Notes under the pieces: model-generated
What the model saw: only the letters and a program-made list of their open reading frames with translations
Told to the model about the DNA's origin: nothing
Database searches by the model: none
Made by a program: the position numbers and the translations under genes
Shown here: positions 27,059 through 34,713 of the stretch, piece by piece
How positions within the stretch are numbered: position 1 is the stretch's first letter
How the letters are laid out: each line of letters starts with the position of its first letter
From: Caldichromatium japonicum
GTDB lineage: Bacteria > Pseudomonadota > Gammaproteobacteria > Chromatiales > Chromatiaceae
Assembly: GCF_011290485.1 (NCBI RefSeq)
Contig: NZ_CP048029.1
Coordinates: 1,054,001-1,118,000, forward strand
DNA: 64,000 bases
Reading direction: 5' to 3'

Positions 27059-28164
27059 GGCCCGCCGATCCGCACCAGGTCGCCGTCGTTGAGGAAGCCC
27101 ACCCCGCGTTCGACCACCTGATCCTCTGGGCCAAGCCCGCTTAGGACCTCGACCCGATCACCCAGGCGCCGACCGATCTTTACCTCGAGGGCGTGCACGC
27201 GCTGGTCCCGGCCCAGCACAAATACCCTAGTCTGGCCCTGTTCGAGCTGCACCGCCGTCTGGGGCAGGGTCAGGGCCAGTGTATGCCCGAGGGCGAATGA
27301 CCCGCGCACGAACATCCCTGGGCGCAGGCGATCTCGGGTCTCGGCGACCGGGAACTGGACCAGGACGCGGCCAGTGAGGGTGCGCGGGTCGATGCTAGGC
27401 TCGATGAGACGCACCTGGCCCTCGATGCGCCCACCATCGGGCGTCTGCACCCAGGCCGACATGCCTGGGGCAAGCCGGTGGATCAGGGTATCCGCGACCT
27501 CGGCGCGCCATTCCAGACGCCCGTCGTGGATGAGGCGCACGAGCTCCTGGCCCGGCTGGACGAGGGCGCCCTCGATCGCATGCAGCGCCGACACGATCCC
27601 CGCCACCGGCGCGTTGATGCGGGTGCGCGCCAGCCTGAGTTCGGTCTCGGCGAGCCTGGCGCGCGCCGCCTCGAGCCGCGCCTGGGCCATCTGTTCGGCG
27701 ATGAGGTCGCGCTCGGCCTGTTGTTCGCTAAGCCCCGCCGTCCCCTTGAGTTGTCTGGCGCGTTTGGCATTGGCCCTGGCCTCGGCAAGGGCCGCCTCGG
27801 CCTCAGCGAGCGCCGCCTGCGCCTGATCGCACGCGATCCTTAAGGCCAGATCGTCGAGCACGACCAAGGGTTTCCCCGCCTCGACCCAGGCCCCGAGATC
27901 GACCAAGACCTGGCGGATGCGCTCGCCGCCGATCTCGGCACCCACCGCCACCTCGCGCCAGGGGAGGATGCGCCCCACGGCCGCGAGATTTTCGGGCCAA
28001 TCGCGGATCTCAGGGCGGGTGGAGGTCACGGTCAAGGCCGGTTTGGGCGTCTCGGCAGAGAGGCGAAGGGGGAACACCAGAGACCCCATGCCGAGCAACA
28101 AGAGCAGGGCAGAGCAGCTAGGCCACCGCTGTTTGGATTTGGCTGACCAGGCTGGGCGATCCAT
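27055..28164 (-). CDS. RND periplasmic adaptor (membrane fusion protein)
   Basis: This 369-residue adaptor has an N-terminal signal or anchor (LLLLLGMGSLVFPLRL), a lipoyl/barrel-sandwich half-motif (VAVGAEIGGERIRQVLVDLG), a long alanine-rich coiled-coil hairpin (about residues 100-180), the second lipoyl half (RINAPVAGIVSALHAIEGALV) and a beta-barrel. It links the permease downstream to an outer-membrane channel. The start ATG at 28164 comes 2 bp after the stop of the preceding gene, suggesting that the pump genes are co-transcribed with the chemosensory genes. Confidence 0.9.
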   Translation of the reverse strand: MDRPAWSAKSKQRWPSCSALLLLLGMGSLVFPLRLSAETPKPALTVTSTRPEIRDWPENLAAVGRILPWREVAVGAEIGGERIRQVLVDLGAWVEAGKPLVVLDDLALRIACDQAQAALAEAEAALAEARANAKRARQLKGTAGLSEQQAERDLIAEQMAQARLEAARARLAETELRLARTRINAPVAGIVSALHAIEGALVQPGQELVRLIHDGRLEWRAEVADTLIHRLAPGMSAWVQTPDGGRIEGQVRLIEPSIDPRTLTGRVLVQFPVAETRDRLRPGMFVRGSFALGHTLALTLPQTAVQLEQGQTRVFVLGRDQRVHALEVKIGRRLGDRVEVLSGLGPEDQVVERGVGFLNDGDLVRIGGP

Positions 28165-28166
28165 AT

Positions 28167-28652
28167 TCAGACCGACGGCCTCACGCAGGGGGGTACTGAG
28201 GAGGATGAACATGGGGGGAGTTCAGGCAGCTGCCAGGCATCGAGGATGATCACCAGTCCGCCATCGGTCCCATCAAGCCAGGCAAAAGCGCGCACCTGGG
28301 GCGTCCGACCGAGGGCACGCTGACAGGCAGCAAGCAGGGGCGGGACGGGTCGGATGCTGGCTGCCGGCAGCCACAGGTGACGCACCGGCTCACGGACTCG
28401 GATCAAACGCCGCCTCTCTGGGTGGATGATCTCGAGCAGACGCCAATTACCGGTGCCTTGAGAATCGTTCCAGCCCAAGAACTCTACCAGGCTGGGCGCG
28501 AGGGTGGCCCCTGCCGCATAGAGCGCCCCGATCTTGGCCGATTCGAAGGCCAGCTGGAGATCCTCGGCCAGTACGCTGACCACTGCCAAGCCTGCCGGGG
28601 TCTGTCCCGAGCTCGCCCCAATGACAGCCCTCTCCCTTGGCTGATCGCTCAT
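28167..28652 (-). CDS. CheW-associated protein of unknown function
   Basis: The 161-residue protein lies directly after cheW and overlaps it by 4 bp (ATGA). It has features of a degenerate CheW-like fold (GALYAAGATLAPSLVEFLGW, VRHLWLPAASIRPVPPLL, FAWLDGTDGGLVIILD) but lacks clear CheW signature residues. It may correspond to the second coupling protein (WspD-like) of a Wsp-type system; this is inference from position. The start at 28652 is chosen because of the coupling overlap rather than the longer frame to 28751. Confidence 0.5.
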   Translation of the reverse strand: MSDQPRERAVIGASSGQTPAGLAVVSVLAEDLQLAFESAKIGALYAAGATLAPSLVEFLGWNDSQGTGNWRLLEIIHPERRRLIRVREPVRHLWLPAASIRPVPPLLAACQRALGRTPQVRAFAWLDGTDGGLVIILDAWQLPELPPCSSSSVPPCVRPSV

Positions 28653-29206
28653 CTGGCTGGGCCCATCTCGCACAAGGCGATATCGAATAGGGCGTCGGTC
28701 TCCAACAGGATCGCCGTCTGATCGGCGATCGGCAAGACAGCGCGTGCGCAATGGCGCAGCGGTTCTGCAAGGGTCTCAGGGGGTGGCCGAAGCTGCTCAG
28801 CTGGGAGGTCCAGGACATCCAGGACCCGATCAACGCTCAGCCCGCCTTGTAGGGGTTGGCCCTCAATCTGTCGCGAGCCCTGGATCCGCAGGATGACCCC
28901 TGGGTGGCTCGGTTGGGCCGGCTTGATCTGGAGAAGTTCGCTGAGTCGGATCATAGGCAGGATCTCGCCGCGCACGCGCATGACCCCCGCGAAGGCCGGC
29001 GGACAACCCGGTACAGGGTAGATGGTCGAAGGCGGCAGGATCTCGCGAACCTGAGGGCCAGGCAGGGCCTGGATCCGGTCGCCTAGGGCAAAGATGACCA
29101 GCTGGATGGAGGGGATGGTCTCAGAGGTCTCCTCCCTTTCAGCCAGCCGTTGCTGGTCGAGGATCAATTCAAGCGGATCGCGAGTGCTTGCCAGCTCTGC
29201 CATCAT
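28649..29206 (-). CDS. CheW-like coupling protein
   Basis: The CheW domain occupies about residues 30-175 of 185, with VIFALGDRIQALPGPQVREIL, VPGCPPAFAGVMRVRGEILPMIRLSELL and GLSVDRVLDVLDLP. CheW proteins connect chemoreceptors to CheA. The start overlaps the end of the upstream REC-GGDEF gene by 38 bp. It is part of a Wsp-like cluster in which CheA itself is broken, so its present function is doubtful. Confidence 0.85.
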   Translation of the reverse strand: MMAELASTRDPLELILDQQRLAEREETSETIPSIQLVIFALGDRIQALPGPQVREILPPSTIYPVPGCPPAFAGVMRVRGEILPMIRLSELLQIKPAQPSHPGVILRIQGSRQIEGQPLQGGLSVDRVLDVLDLPAEQLRPPPETLAEPLRHCARAVLPIADQTAILLETDALFDIALCEMGPAR

Positions 29207-30248
29207 CGCCTATCAGATCGAGATGGGCGTTGAAGACGCGATTGCGCCCCGCCCTCTTGGCATAATACAGCGCCCGGTCGGCGGCCTTGATGAGCTCCGA
29301 GGCACTCAGCTGTTCGGGGAAGGCGGCCAGTCCGCCGCTGAAGGTGCAATGGAAGACGTGACCATCGGCCTGGAAGGCGATGGAGGCGAAGCTTTCGCGC
29401 AGGCCATCTATCAGGGTCTTGGCGCACCCAAGCCCCACCCCCGTCATGATCACTGTAAACTCCTCGCCGCCATAGTGCCCGATGATGTCTGACTCGCGCA
29501 ATCTCAGACGCAGGGTGCGCCCAGGCGCCATCAAGACCTGGTCGCCGATGGGGTGCCCATAGGTATCATTGACCGATTTGAAATGCTCGATATCGAGCAT
29601 CGCCAGACACAGGGGGGTGCCGGTGCGCTGACAAGAGGCCAGGGTCACCTTCAGCAATTGCAGGATGGTATTGTGATTAAACAGGCCAGTCAGGCTGTCG
29701 CGGATCATCAGCGAACGCAGGGTGCGCATGCGTTCGGGGCGCAGGCTGACCTCGGTCACCAGGCGCTCAGGCTCCACCGGCTTGGTGATGAAGCCGTCGG
29801 CGCCGACCTCCAGGGCCTTGAACTGACGGCGGACATTGGTCTCGGAAGAGACATAGATGATCGGCAGGCTCAGATAGCCTGGTATCTGGCGCAGCACCTG
29901 TGCCAACTCCAGCCCTGAGCAGCTCGGCATATAGAGATCCATCAAGACCAGATCGGCATCGAAGCCCTCGAGGATGCTCGGGATCTGTTCGGGGGTGGCC
30001 GAGATCCGGGTATGCATCCCTGCGGATTCCAGGATCATGGCGTAGAACTGGGCGACATCAGGGTCGTCATCGACGATGAGGATGTGATAGGGCTCGGGGA
30101 CCAGACAGCTGGTCAGGCGATCGATGAGCCGCCGATCGGTGATCTCTGAGACGCTCGCTTGGATCGGTAGCTCGGGCTGTAGGAGGGAGCCGACACCAGA
30201 AACCCAGTCGGCCACAGAACCCCAGTTGATTTCGGACAAATCTAGCAT
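29169..30248 (-). CDS. REC-GGDEF diguanylate cyclase, WspR-like (probable 3' part of a split HPt-REC-GGDEF gene)
   Basis: The 359-residue product has a receiver (about residues 50-170, ILIVDDDPD, phospho-acceptor in LVLMDLYMP, FITKPV) and a GGDEF domain with GGEEF active site and RESD, an RxxD inhibitory site, five residues before it. It should make c-di-GMP when phosphorylated. The ATG at 30248 lies only 14 bp from an attC site, and the first about 50 residues look like the middle of a longer protein. The HPt gene at 32690-33131 ends in an equally abrupt way on the other side of the integron. The two halves were probably one gene. The 5' segment may still be expressed from this internal ATG. 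Confidence 0.83.
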   Translation of the reverse strand: MLDLSEINWGSVADWVSGVGSLLQPELPIQASVSEITDRRLIDRLTSCLVPEPYHILIVDDDPDVAQFYAMILESAGMHTRISATPEQIPSILEGFDADLVLMDLYMPSCSGLELAQVLRQIPGYLSLPIIYVSSETNVRRQFKALEVGADGFITKPVEPERLVTEVSLRPERMRTLRSLMIRDSLTGLFNHNTILQLLKVTLASCQRTGTPLCLAMLDIEHFKSVNDTYGHPIGDQVLMAPGRTLRLRLRESDIIGHYGGEEFTVIMTGVGLGCAKTLIDGLRESFASIAFQADGHVFHCTFSGGLAAFPEQLSASELIKAADRALYYAKRAGRNRVFNAHLDLIGDDGRAGKHSRSA

Positions 30249-30261
30249 TGCGTATGAATGC

Positions 30262-30357
30262 AGCTAACGTTCAAGGTGAGGGGCGGCCGAAGGGCGAAGC
30301 CCGAAGGGAACCCAGAAGCGCAGCTTCTGGGCCGTCCCCTCGACCGGAGGGTTAGGC
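30262..30357 (-). repeat. Integron attC site 4 (distal end of array)
   Basis: The core sites AGCTAAC (30262-30268) and GTTAGGC (30351-30357) bound a 96 bp imperfect palindrome, longer than the other attC sites here. In cassette orientation it reads GCCTAAC to GTTAGCT. It closes the cassette array against the REC-GGDEF gene. Confidence 0.85.
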
Positions 30358-30759
30358 ATCAGCATGGCAACCCTTGAAGAAAACGACCAGTGAATTCAAT
30401 GTCTCTGGGTCGATTTGAAATGTTCCTTCAACCTTGTACTCGGATGTTACGGAGTAACCGCAGAAGGCGTCGCCGATAACGAAGCTGAACAATACGTCGT
30501 TCAGTGCCTTGCCTTTCCAAAACGTAAGGCTGGAACCGTAGGTGCCTTTGAGTGACGGACGAAGTTGGCGATCTAGGATGAAGCGATCCAGATCGGCTGC
30601 AAATTCGCGCAGAAGAAAGAAATGAACGTCTATGTTCTCACCCGAGAAGTGACCATGCCCAAGATCGACCGAGGCCCGCACAACAAACGAACGATAGTCT
30701 TCGTCGCCGTGTTGCTCGATTTCAAACCACGAGTTGGCGTCTGTGGAAGTGATGCGCAT
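30352..30759 (-). CDS. Integron cassette 4 protein, unknown
   Basis: The 135-residue soluble protein has no recognised domain with certainty: a beta-rich N-terminal half (FVVRASVDLGHGHFSG, DVHFFLLREFAADLDRF) and FSFVIGDAFCGYSVTSEYKV in the C-terminal half. The shape resembles small single-domain immunity-like cassette proteins, but this is only an impression. The stop codon lies within the attC core, as is usual for cassette genes. Codon use and lower GC differ from the flanking chromosome, supporting transfer. Confidence 0.65.
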   Translation of the reverse strand: MRITSTDANSWFEIEQHGDEDYRSFVVRASVDLGHGHFSGENIDVHFFLLREFAADLDRFILDRQLRPSLKGTYGSSLTFWKGKALNDVLFSFVIGDAFCGYSVTSEYKVEGTFQIDPETLNSLVVFFKGCHADA

Positions 30760-30769
30760 GAGTGATGAT

Positions 30770-30833
30770 GCCTAACGTTCAAGCTCAGGGGCGCGCCGCT
30801 TGCGGCGCGTCCCACTGGAGCGAAATGTTAGGC
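30770..30833 (-). repeat. Integron attC site 3
   Basis: GCCTAAC (30770-30776) and GTTAGGC (30827-30833) flank a 64 bp palindrome containing GGCGCGCCGC-TTGC-GGCGCG. It separates cassettes 3 and 4. Confidence 0.92.
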
Positions 30834-30836
30834 CCA

Positions 30837-31283
30837 TCAGAGTGCATGAATGTTTGGGCCTTTCACACGCTGTGACAGCCATGCGTCAACCTGCGGTAAC
30901 AGTGTTGCTACACGCATAGCAAGTGCCTCGTATTTGCTGAAATCCTCACCGAAGCCTTCAAAGGAGAAACCAGCGAAAAGATCGCGGGCTTCGGCTTCTG
31001 TCTCCTGTAGCCTCCCCCTCTCGCCTGGAGAAATATAAACGACATCCAACTTCTCTTCAGGCACGACCGGACCCCAACTCGTGGACAAAGGTCCGCGCTC
31101 ACGACGACCAAACTCAAGAATGAATGATCCGCCATACCTGAAGTACTGGATGGCGAGGAGGTCCTGCCAATCAGGAAGCAAGCGCTGAAATTTTGATGAC
31201 TTGCCGACAAAGCCCAAATGTGCGAGAGCAGGTAGTAGGTGTCGCCTGAGGGCCTTTCGCATCAAATCGCCTTCTCGTGACAT
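30837..31283 (-). CDS. Integron cassette 3 protein, DUF4304-like
   Basis: The 148-residue soluble protein starts MSREGDLMRKALRRHLLPAL and has FGRRERGPLSTSWGPVVPEE, a pattern I associate with DUF4304-type proteins. Its function is unknown. It fills a single cassette between two attC sites, in the same orientation as the other cassette genes. GC content is lower than that of chromosomal neighbours. Confidence 0.7.
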   Translation of the reverse strand: MSREGDLMRKALRRHLLPALAHLGFVGKSSKFQRLLPDWQDLLAIQYFRYGGSFILEFGRRERGPLSTSWGPVVPEEKLDVVYISPGERGRLQETEAEARDLFAGFSFEGFGEDFSKYEALAMRVATLLPQVDAWLSQRVKGPNIHAL

Positions 31284-31300
31284 GGTAAATGCTCGAATTG

Positions 31301-31364
31301 GCCTAACGTGCTAGCTCAGGGGCGCGCCGCTTGCGGCGCGTCCCGCTGGAGCAAGGGGTTAGCG
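31301..31364 (-). repeat. Integron attC site 2
   Basis: GCCTAAC (31301-31307) and GTTAGCG (31358-31364) bound a 64 bp site whose interior (GGGGCGCGCCGCTTGCGGCG) is nearly identical to attC site 3. The cassette 2 gene stops inside it. Confidence 0.92.
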
Positions 31365-31720
31365 GAAAAGGGTTTCGCAGGCCAAACGAAGACAACAAAC
31401 ATAACGAACTCAAGCAAGAGAATGACCGGCGAAACCACGCGGGTGACGGAGCCGCCCATTTTACCTCGTGCAGTAATGCGAAGCGCCCCTCTACGCGGCG
31501 ACTCCAAGAGCCCCGCTTTCTTGAGATAGGAATTGGCACACCCCACTCGATTATTGAAAATTGGTTGCTGACCACTCGGCAGAAGTTCATTGCGTTCGGC
31601 TGGCGTGAGTTGAAATTCAGTAGCGAGAACCTCTACGGCCTCGCGTGTGGTGTGGTCATTGCCGTCAGCAGCAAATCGAAGGAGCGGCAACATCAACGAT
31701 TGATAGTCAGGAATGGACAT
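31316..31720 (-). CDS. Integron cassette 2 protein: Mrr N-terminal domain plus membrane segment
   Basis: Residues 1-87 of 134 align with the N-terminal DNA-binding (winged-helix-like) domain of the chromosomal Mrr encoded at 42073-42976, with about 60 percent identity over that stretch by eye (shared IPDYQ, LMLPLLR, TPAER, LLPSG, QPIF, YLKKAGLL). The Mrr nuclease domain is absent. Instead a hydrophobic helix (VVSPVILLLEFVMFVVFVW) follows, and the last about 12 residues are read from the attC site. It could be a truncated gene captured in a cassette, or a functional stand-alone domain such as an inhibitor of Mrr. The latter is speculation. Confidence 0.8.
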   Translation of the reverse strand: MSIPDYQSLMLPLLRFAADGNDHTTREAVEVLATEFQLTPAERNELLPSGQQPIFNNRVGCANSYLKKAGLLESPRRGALRITARGKMGGSVTRVVSPVILLLEFVMFVVFVWPAKPFSANPLLQRDAPQAARP

Positions 31721-31741
31721 ATTTACGCCAAGTGTGTTGGT

Positions 31742-31801
31742 CTCTAACGCTCAAGCTCAGCGGCGCGGCTTTGCTGCGTCCGCTGGAGCGCCTTGTTGGG
31801 C
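31742..31801 (-). repeat. Integron attC site 1
   Basis: CTCTAAC (31742-31748) and GTTGGGC (31795-31801) bound a 60 bp site that reads GCCCAAC...GTTAGAG in cassette orientation, with the internal GCTCCAGCGGACGC/GCCGCGCCGCTGAGC arms typical of attC. Confidence 0.93.
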
Positions 31802-31861
31802 GTTGGATTCCGACCATTTCCGATTGCTTAACATTCCAAAAGGGCTCAAAGCGGGGATAAG

Positions 31862-32167
31862 CTAAAGCAAATTCCACCAATTGACGCCTACAGACTCAAG
31901 ACCGCCGAACGTCCATATGGCCCATGCTATGGACACGAAAAATATGCCGTAGGGAGTAAGCATGAGCTTCCAATATGGCGTTGACGGATGTCTCCATGGT
32001 GCGAGGGAAAAGATAGCGATAATAGAAGCTACAGTCAAAAGCAATCCACATAAGCCGGCTACAAATTTCTTTTGATAAATAAAAACAACGAACAATATTG
32101 CCACCCAAATAAATCCCCCTATCCAACCGGCCATCCAACCTATTCTTTCGCCTGTCCTATCGTTCAT
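31862..32167 (-). CDS. Integron cassette 1 protein, small membrane protein
   Basis: The 101-residue protein has three predicted membrane helices (GWMAGWIGGFIWVAILFVVF, AGLCGLLLTVASIIAIFSLA, GIFFVSIAWAIWTFGGL). No family was recognised. The ATG at 32167 has AGAGG upstream. As the first cassette next to the attI-side junction it is the best placed for expression from a promoter near intI. It is AT-richer than the chromosome. Confidence 0.68.
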   Translation of the reverse strand: MNDRTGERIGWMAGWIGGFIWVAILFVVFIYQKKFVAGLCGLLLTVASIIAIFSLAPWRHPSTPYWKLMLTPYGIFFVSIAWAIWTFGGLESVGVNWWNLL

Positions 32168-32190
32168 CAGATTTGCCTCTTTTTAAAAGC

Positions 32191-32281
32191 GCCCAACGTC
32201 TAGTGAACACAGAAAAAGGTGTATAAATCCGGCGGACAGTGTGCCTATCATCGTTTGAAGTCAGGCAACCATCTGAATCAT
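32191..32281 (-). other. attI-side junction and leader of the integron
   Basis: GTTGGGC on the minus strand (32191-32197) is the recombination core where the first cassette joins the intI leader. The sequence between it and the intI start at 32282 (containing CACTAGAC next to the core) is the expected position of attI and of a cassette promoter. It has no similarity to attC palindromes, which supports an attI role. Confidence 0.7.
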
Positions 32282-32689
32282 ATGGTTTCATTTGTGCTTT
32301 CTCCCGATATTACACCTTCTGTTTCGCCCGACGCCCCCAGACCGCCCAAACTGCTCGACCTGGTGCGCGCGCGGCTGAGGACGAAACATTACTCCATCCG
32401 TACATATGTCTTTTGGATAAGGCGCTTCATCTATTTTCACGATAAGCGTCATCCGCGCGATATGGGCGCGCCGGAGGTGGAGGCGTTCTTGAGCGATCTG
32501 GTGGTGAATGGCCGCGTGGCGGCTTCGACGCAGAACCAGGCGCTGTCGGCGCTGTTGTTCCTGTATCGCGAAGTGCTGGAAATCCAGTTACCGTGGCTCG
32601 ACAACATCACGCGCGCCAAGCCTTCGCAGCGCCTGCCGGTGGTACTGACGCCGGCCGAGGTACGCGCCGTGCTCGACCGGAATAGCCAC
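32282..32689 (+). pseudogene. intI: Truncated integron integrase
   Basis: About 136 codons encode the N-terminal core-binding domain of Int[79 protein letters not shown]. Compared with the usual KHYSIRTEQAYVFW pattern, three codons (EQA) are missing. Homology stops at 32689, where the sequence turns into the antisense of the HPt gene. The tyrosine recombinase catalytic domain (R-H-R-Y) is therefore absent and the integrase must be inactive. It points away from the cassettes, the normal integron geometry. Confidence 0.9.
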
Positions 32690-33131
32690 GAAGACGAATT
32701 CGCTCGGCAGATTTGGCTAGATAGAGAGCCACTATGGCAGCCGAAGTGACAGCCTCTGGCGTCTTGCTGATCTGCAGATCATTCAGGTCTAGGCCCGCTA
32801 GAGACTCAATGTCCTGATACAGCTCGGCGATCAGTTGCGGCGAGAGCCGGCGCTCGCCATCGAGCACCTCGCGCAAGGATTGTTCGGCCTGCTGGGCCAA
32901 GGTGTTGATCGACGTGGAACCAAACGAGGCCCCTGAGCCCTTGAGGGTATGGAAGATGACATGAAGCTGATTGAGGAGCTCCTGGGTCTGGAGGGGATTC
33001 TCAGCATCAGAGTTGATCTGCTGTAGCAGGTTGCGCGCCTGATCGAGACGTCCCGGCAGCTGGGCGATGAACGATTGACGTAGGCGGTGTTTGCGTTCTT
33101 GAAATAAGGGGTCCTGAATCGCTACCGGCAT
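32690..33131 (-). pseudogene. HPt-domain protein, 5' part of a gene split by the integron
   Basis: The first about 145 residues form an HPt domain with the phosphorylatable histidine in HTLKGSGASFG and a following helical hairpin. The frame then passes the junction at 32689/32690 and is read through antisense intI to a chance stop at 32607. The natural continuation is probably the REC-GGDEF sequence beginning at 30248. The ATG at 33131 follows GAAGGAG. The HPt half may still fold and receive phosphate, but its output domain is detached. Confidence 0.75.
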
Positions 33132-33158
33132 GTCGGGGACTCCTTCAGGAGCTTCGCC

Positions 33159-33506
33159 TCAGAGCTGTTCAAGCACCAAGGGCATGGACTGTTCCAAGGA
33201 TTCGTCCTTGGCGATACAGGCGAATATCTCCGGCTCACGGGCCGATATCTGGGCAGGATCTTCGCCCGTCAGCAGGATAAAGAGCTACTCTAGGCCGCGG
33301 TCGCGCATCTCGTGCAATAAGTCTATGCCGCTGAGCAGGGGCATGTGCAGATCAGAGACCACCATATCAAAGGGCTCATCGCCGCTGAGCCGCTCTAAGT
33401 CCTATAGAACGTGTTCGACAAGCTGTGCGCGATGCCCACAGGACTCGATGATTTCGAGGATAAAGGCGCCAGTCAAGGGGTCATCATCGACGATGAGAAT
33501 ATGCAT
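33159..33506 (-). pseudogene. Single-domain receiver (CheY-like) with two in-frame stops
   Basis: The frame from ATG 33506 to TGA 33159 has 116 codons and reads as a receiver: MHILIVDDDPLTGAFILEII, DMVVSDLHMPLLSGIDLL, FILLTGEDP, CIAKDESL. It is interrupted by TAG at 33402-33404 (codon 35) and TAG at 33285-33287 (codon 74). Both could come from CAG by one C to T change. It lies between broken cheA and the HPt gene in the Wsp-like cluster. Confidence 0.85.
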
Positions 33507-33517
33507 GGTGTGTAATA

Positions 33518-34703
33518 TCAACCCAAGACATTCTTTTGTGTATCAATCAGGCTCGACTGATTGAAGTCGCCCTTGATGATATAGGCATCGGCGCCGACCT
33601 CGATGCAGCGCTGCTTGTCAACATGGTCTTGATGGGCGGTGACCATGACGATGGGGTGTGTCGATAACGCTCATGGGCGCGCAGACATTCTGTGAGGGAG
33701 AATCCATCAAGACCCGGCATATCGAGGTCGGTGACCACGGCGTCGAAGCAATCGACCAAGGGCTTCTGCCAACCCTTTAGTCTATCCGCGGCGACGGTGA
33801 CCCGCCACCCCTGAGATTCCAGGATCTCACGTTCGATCTCACGCGTGTTGGACGAGTCATCGACGACCAGGATATGCGGCACGCTCAGTCCCTGTTCCTT
33901 GGCGCCCGCTCTGGGCTGCGCCCCTTGGAGGCGGTGCGCCCGCTCGATCAGGGTCTGGGCCTTAAGCATACTGACCAAGGACTCATCGCCCAGGACCACG
34001 AGACCGGCAACCAGCGGTTGGCCGCGCATCGCTGGCGGTAGGGGGAGGATGAGGAAATCACCTTCGTCGAGCAAACGCTCGACGATCAGAGCCAGACGGC
34101 TCAGCCCGGACTGGATCAGGATGACCAGCCAGCTGGCCTGGGGGTCGAGTGGCTGAGGTCCTGAGAGGTCTAGAAGCTCAGTCAAGGGGATCAGCGGGAT
34201 GGCTGCGCCTTCAAAGAGGAGGGGCGGGCGCCCCTCGATCAGGGTGCGGTGGTCGGGGCCGACCCGGCGTAGGTCAAGGATCTAATGGGCCGTCAGCCCA
34301 AATGACTAATCAGCGGCCTGAACCAACGCGGCGAGTTCGGCGCAGAGGACCGAATCAACGGCGGGAAGCTGGCCAGCGCTCGGTTCGACCTGCTCGACCA
34401 GGGCGGCGATGCTATCGAGGGCGCGCAGTAGGAGTGCACCCAATTCCGGGCTAGGCTCGATCCGTCCATCGCGTAGGGCCCCAGGACCTCTTCAAGCTGA
34501 TGCGCCATCTCGGCGATGCTCCCGAGCTTGAGCATCCGCGCCGAGCCCTTGAGGGTATGAGCGGCGCGAAAGAGCTCATCGACCGCTCCCCGCTCTAGCC
34601 CAAGACTATTCATCACAGGCGCAAGACTCGCTTCAAGACGCCGCAGTTGCTCTCGGGCCTCCTCGACGAAACGGTTCAGAAACTGTCGGAGGTCTAAGGG
34701 CAT
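33518..34703 (-). pseudogene. CheA-REC hybrid (WspE-like), kinase core deleted and frameshifted
   Basis: The 5' part encodes a CheA HPt domain (FRAAHTLKGSARMLKLGSIAEMAHQLEEVLG). A one-base loss in a G run at 34479-34482 shifts the frame; the second frame continues LRDGRIEPSPELGALLLRAL to a TAG at 34306. A further TAG lies at 34282, after which the CheW-like regulatory domain starts (LDLRRVGPDHRTLIEGRPPL). The dimerisation and ATPase domains (N, G1, F, G2 boxes) are absent, so about 300 residues have been deleted. A receiver domain follows (HILVVDDSSNTREIE, VVTDLDMPGLDG) and is frameshifted again in a G/C run at 33653-33656; the other frame supplies IVMVTAHQDHVDKQRCIEVG to the end. The gene cannot make a kinase. 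Confidence 0.87.
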
Positions 34704-34713
34704 AGGGGAGGGG

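Noticed and set aside
30249..32689. Group II intron or transposon as the cause of the gene split
   Set aside because: The segment contains attC palindromes with RYYYAAC/GTTRRRY cores and an intI fragment; no reverse transcriptase or transposase is present.
33640..33660. Programmed frameshift in the cheA receiver
   Set aside because: There is no slippery heptamer or stimulatory Shine-Dalgarno, and the gene has other inactivating lesions, so a plain indel is more likely.
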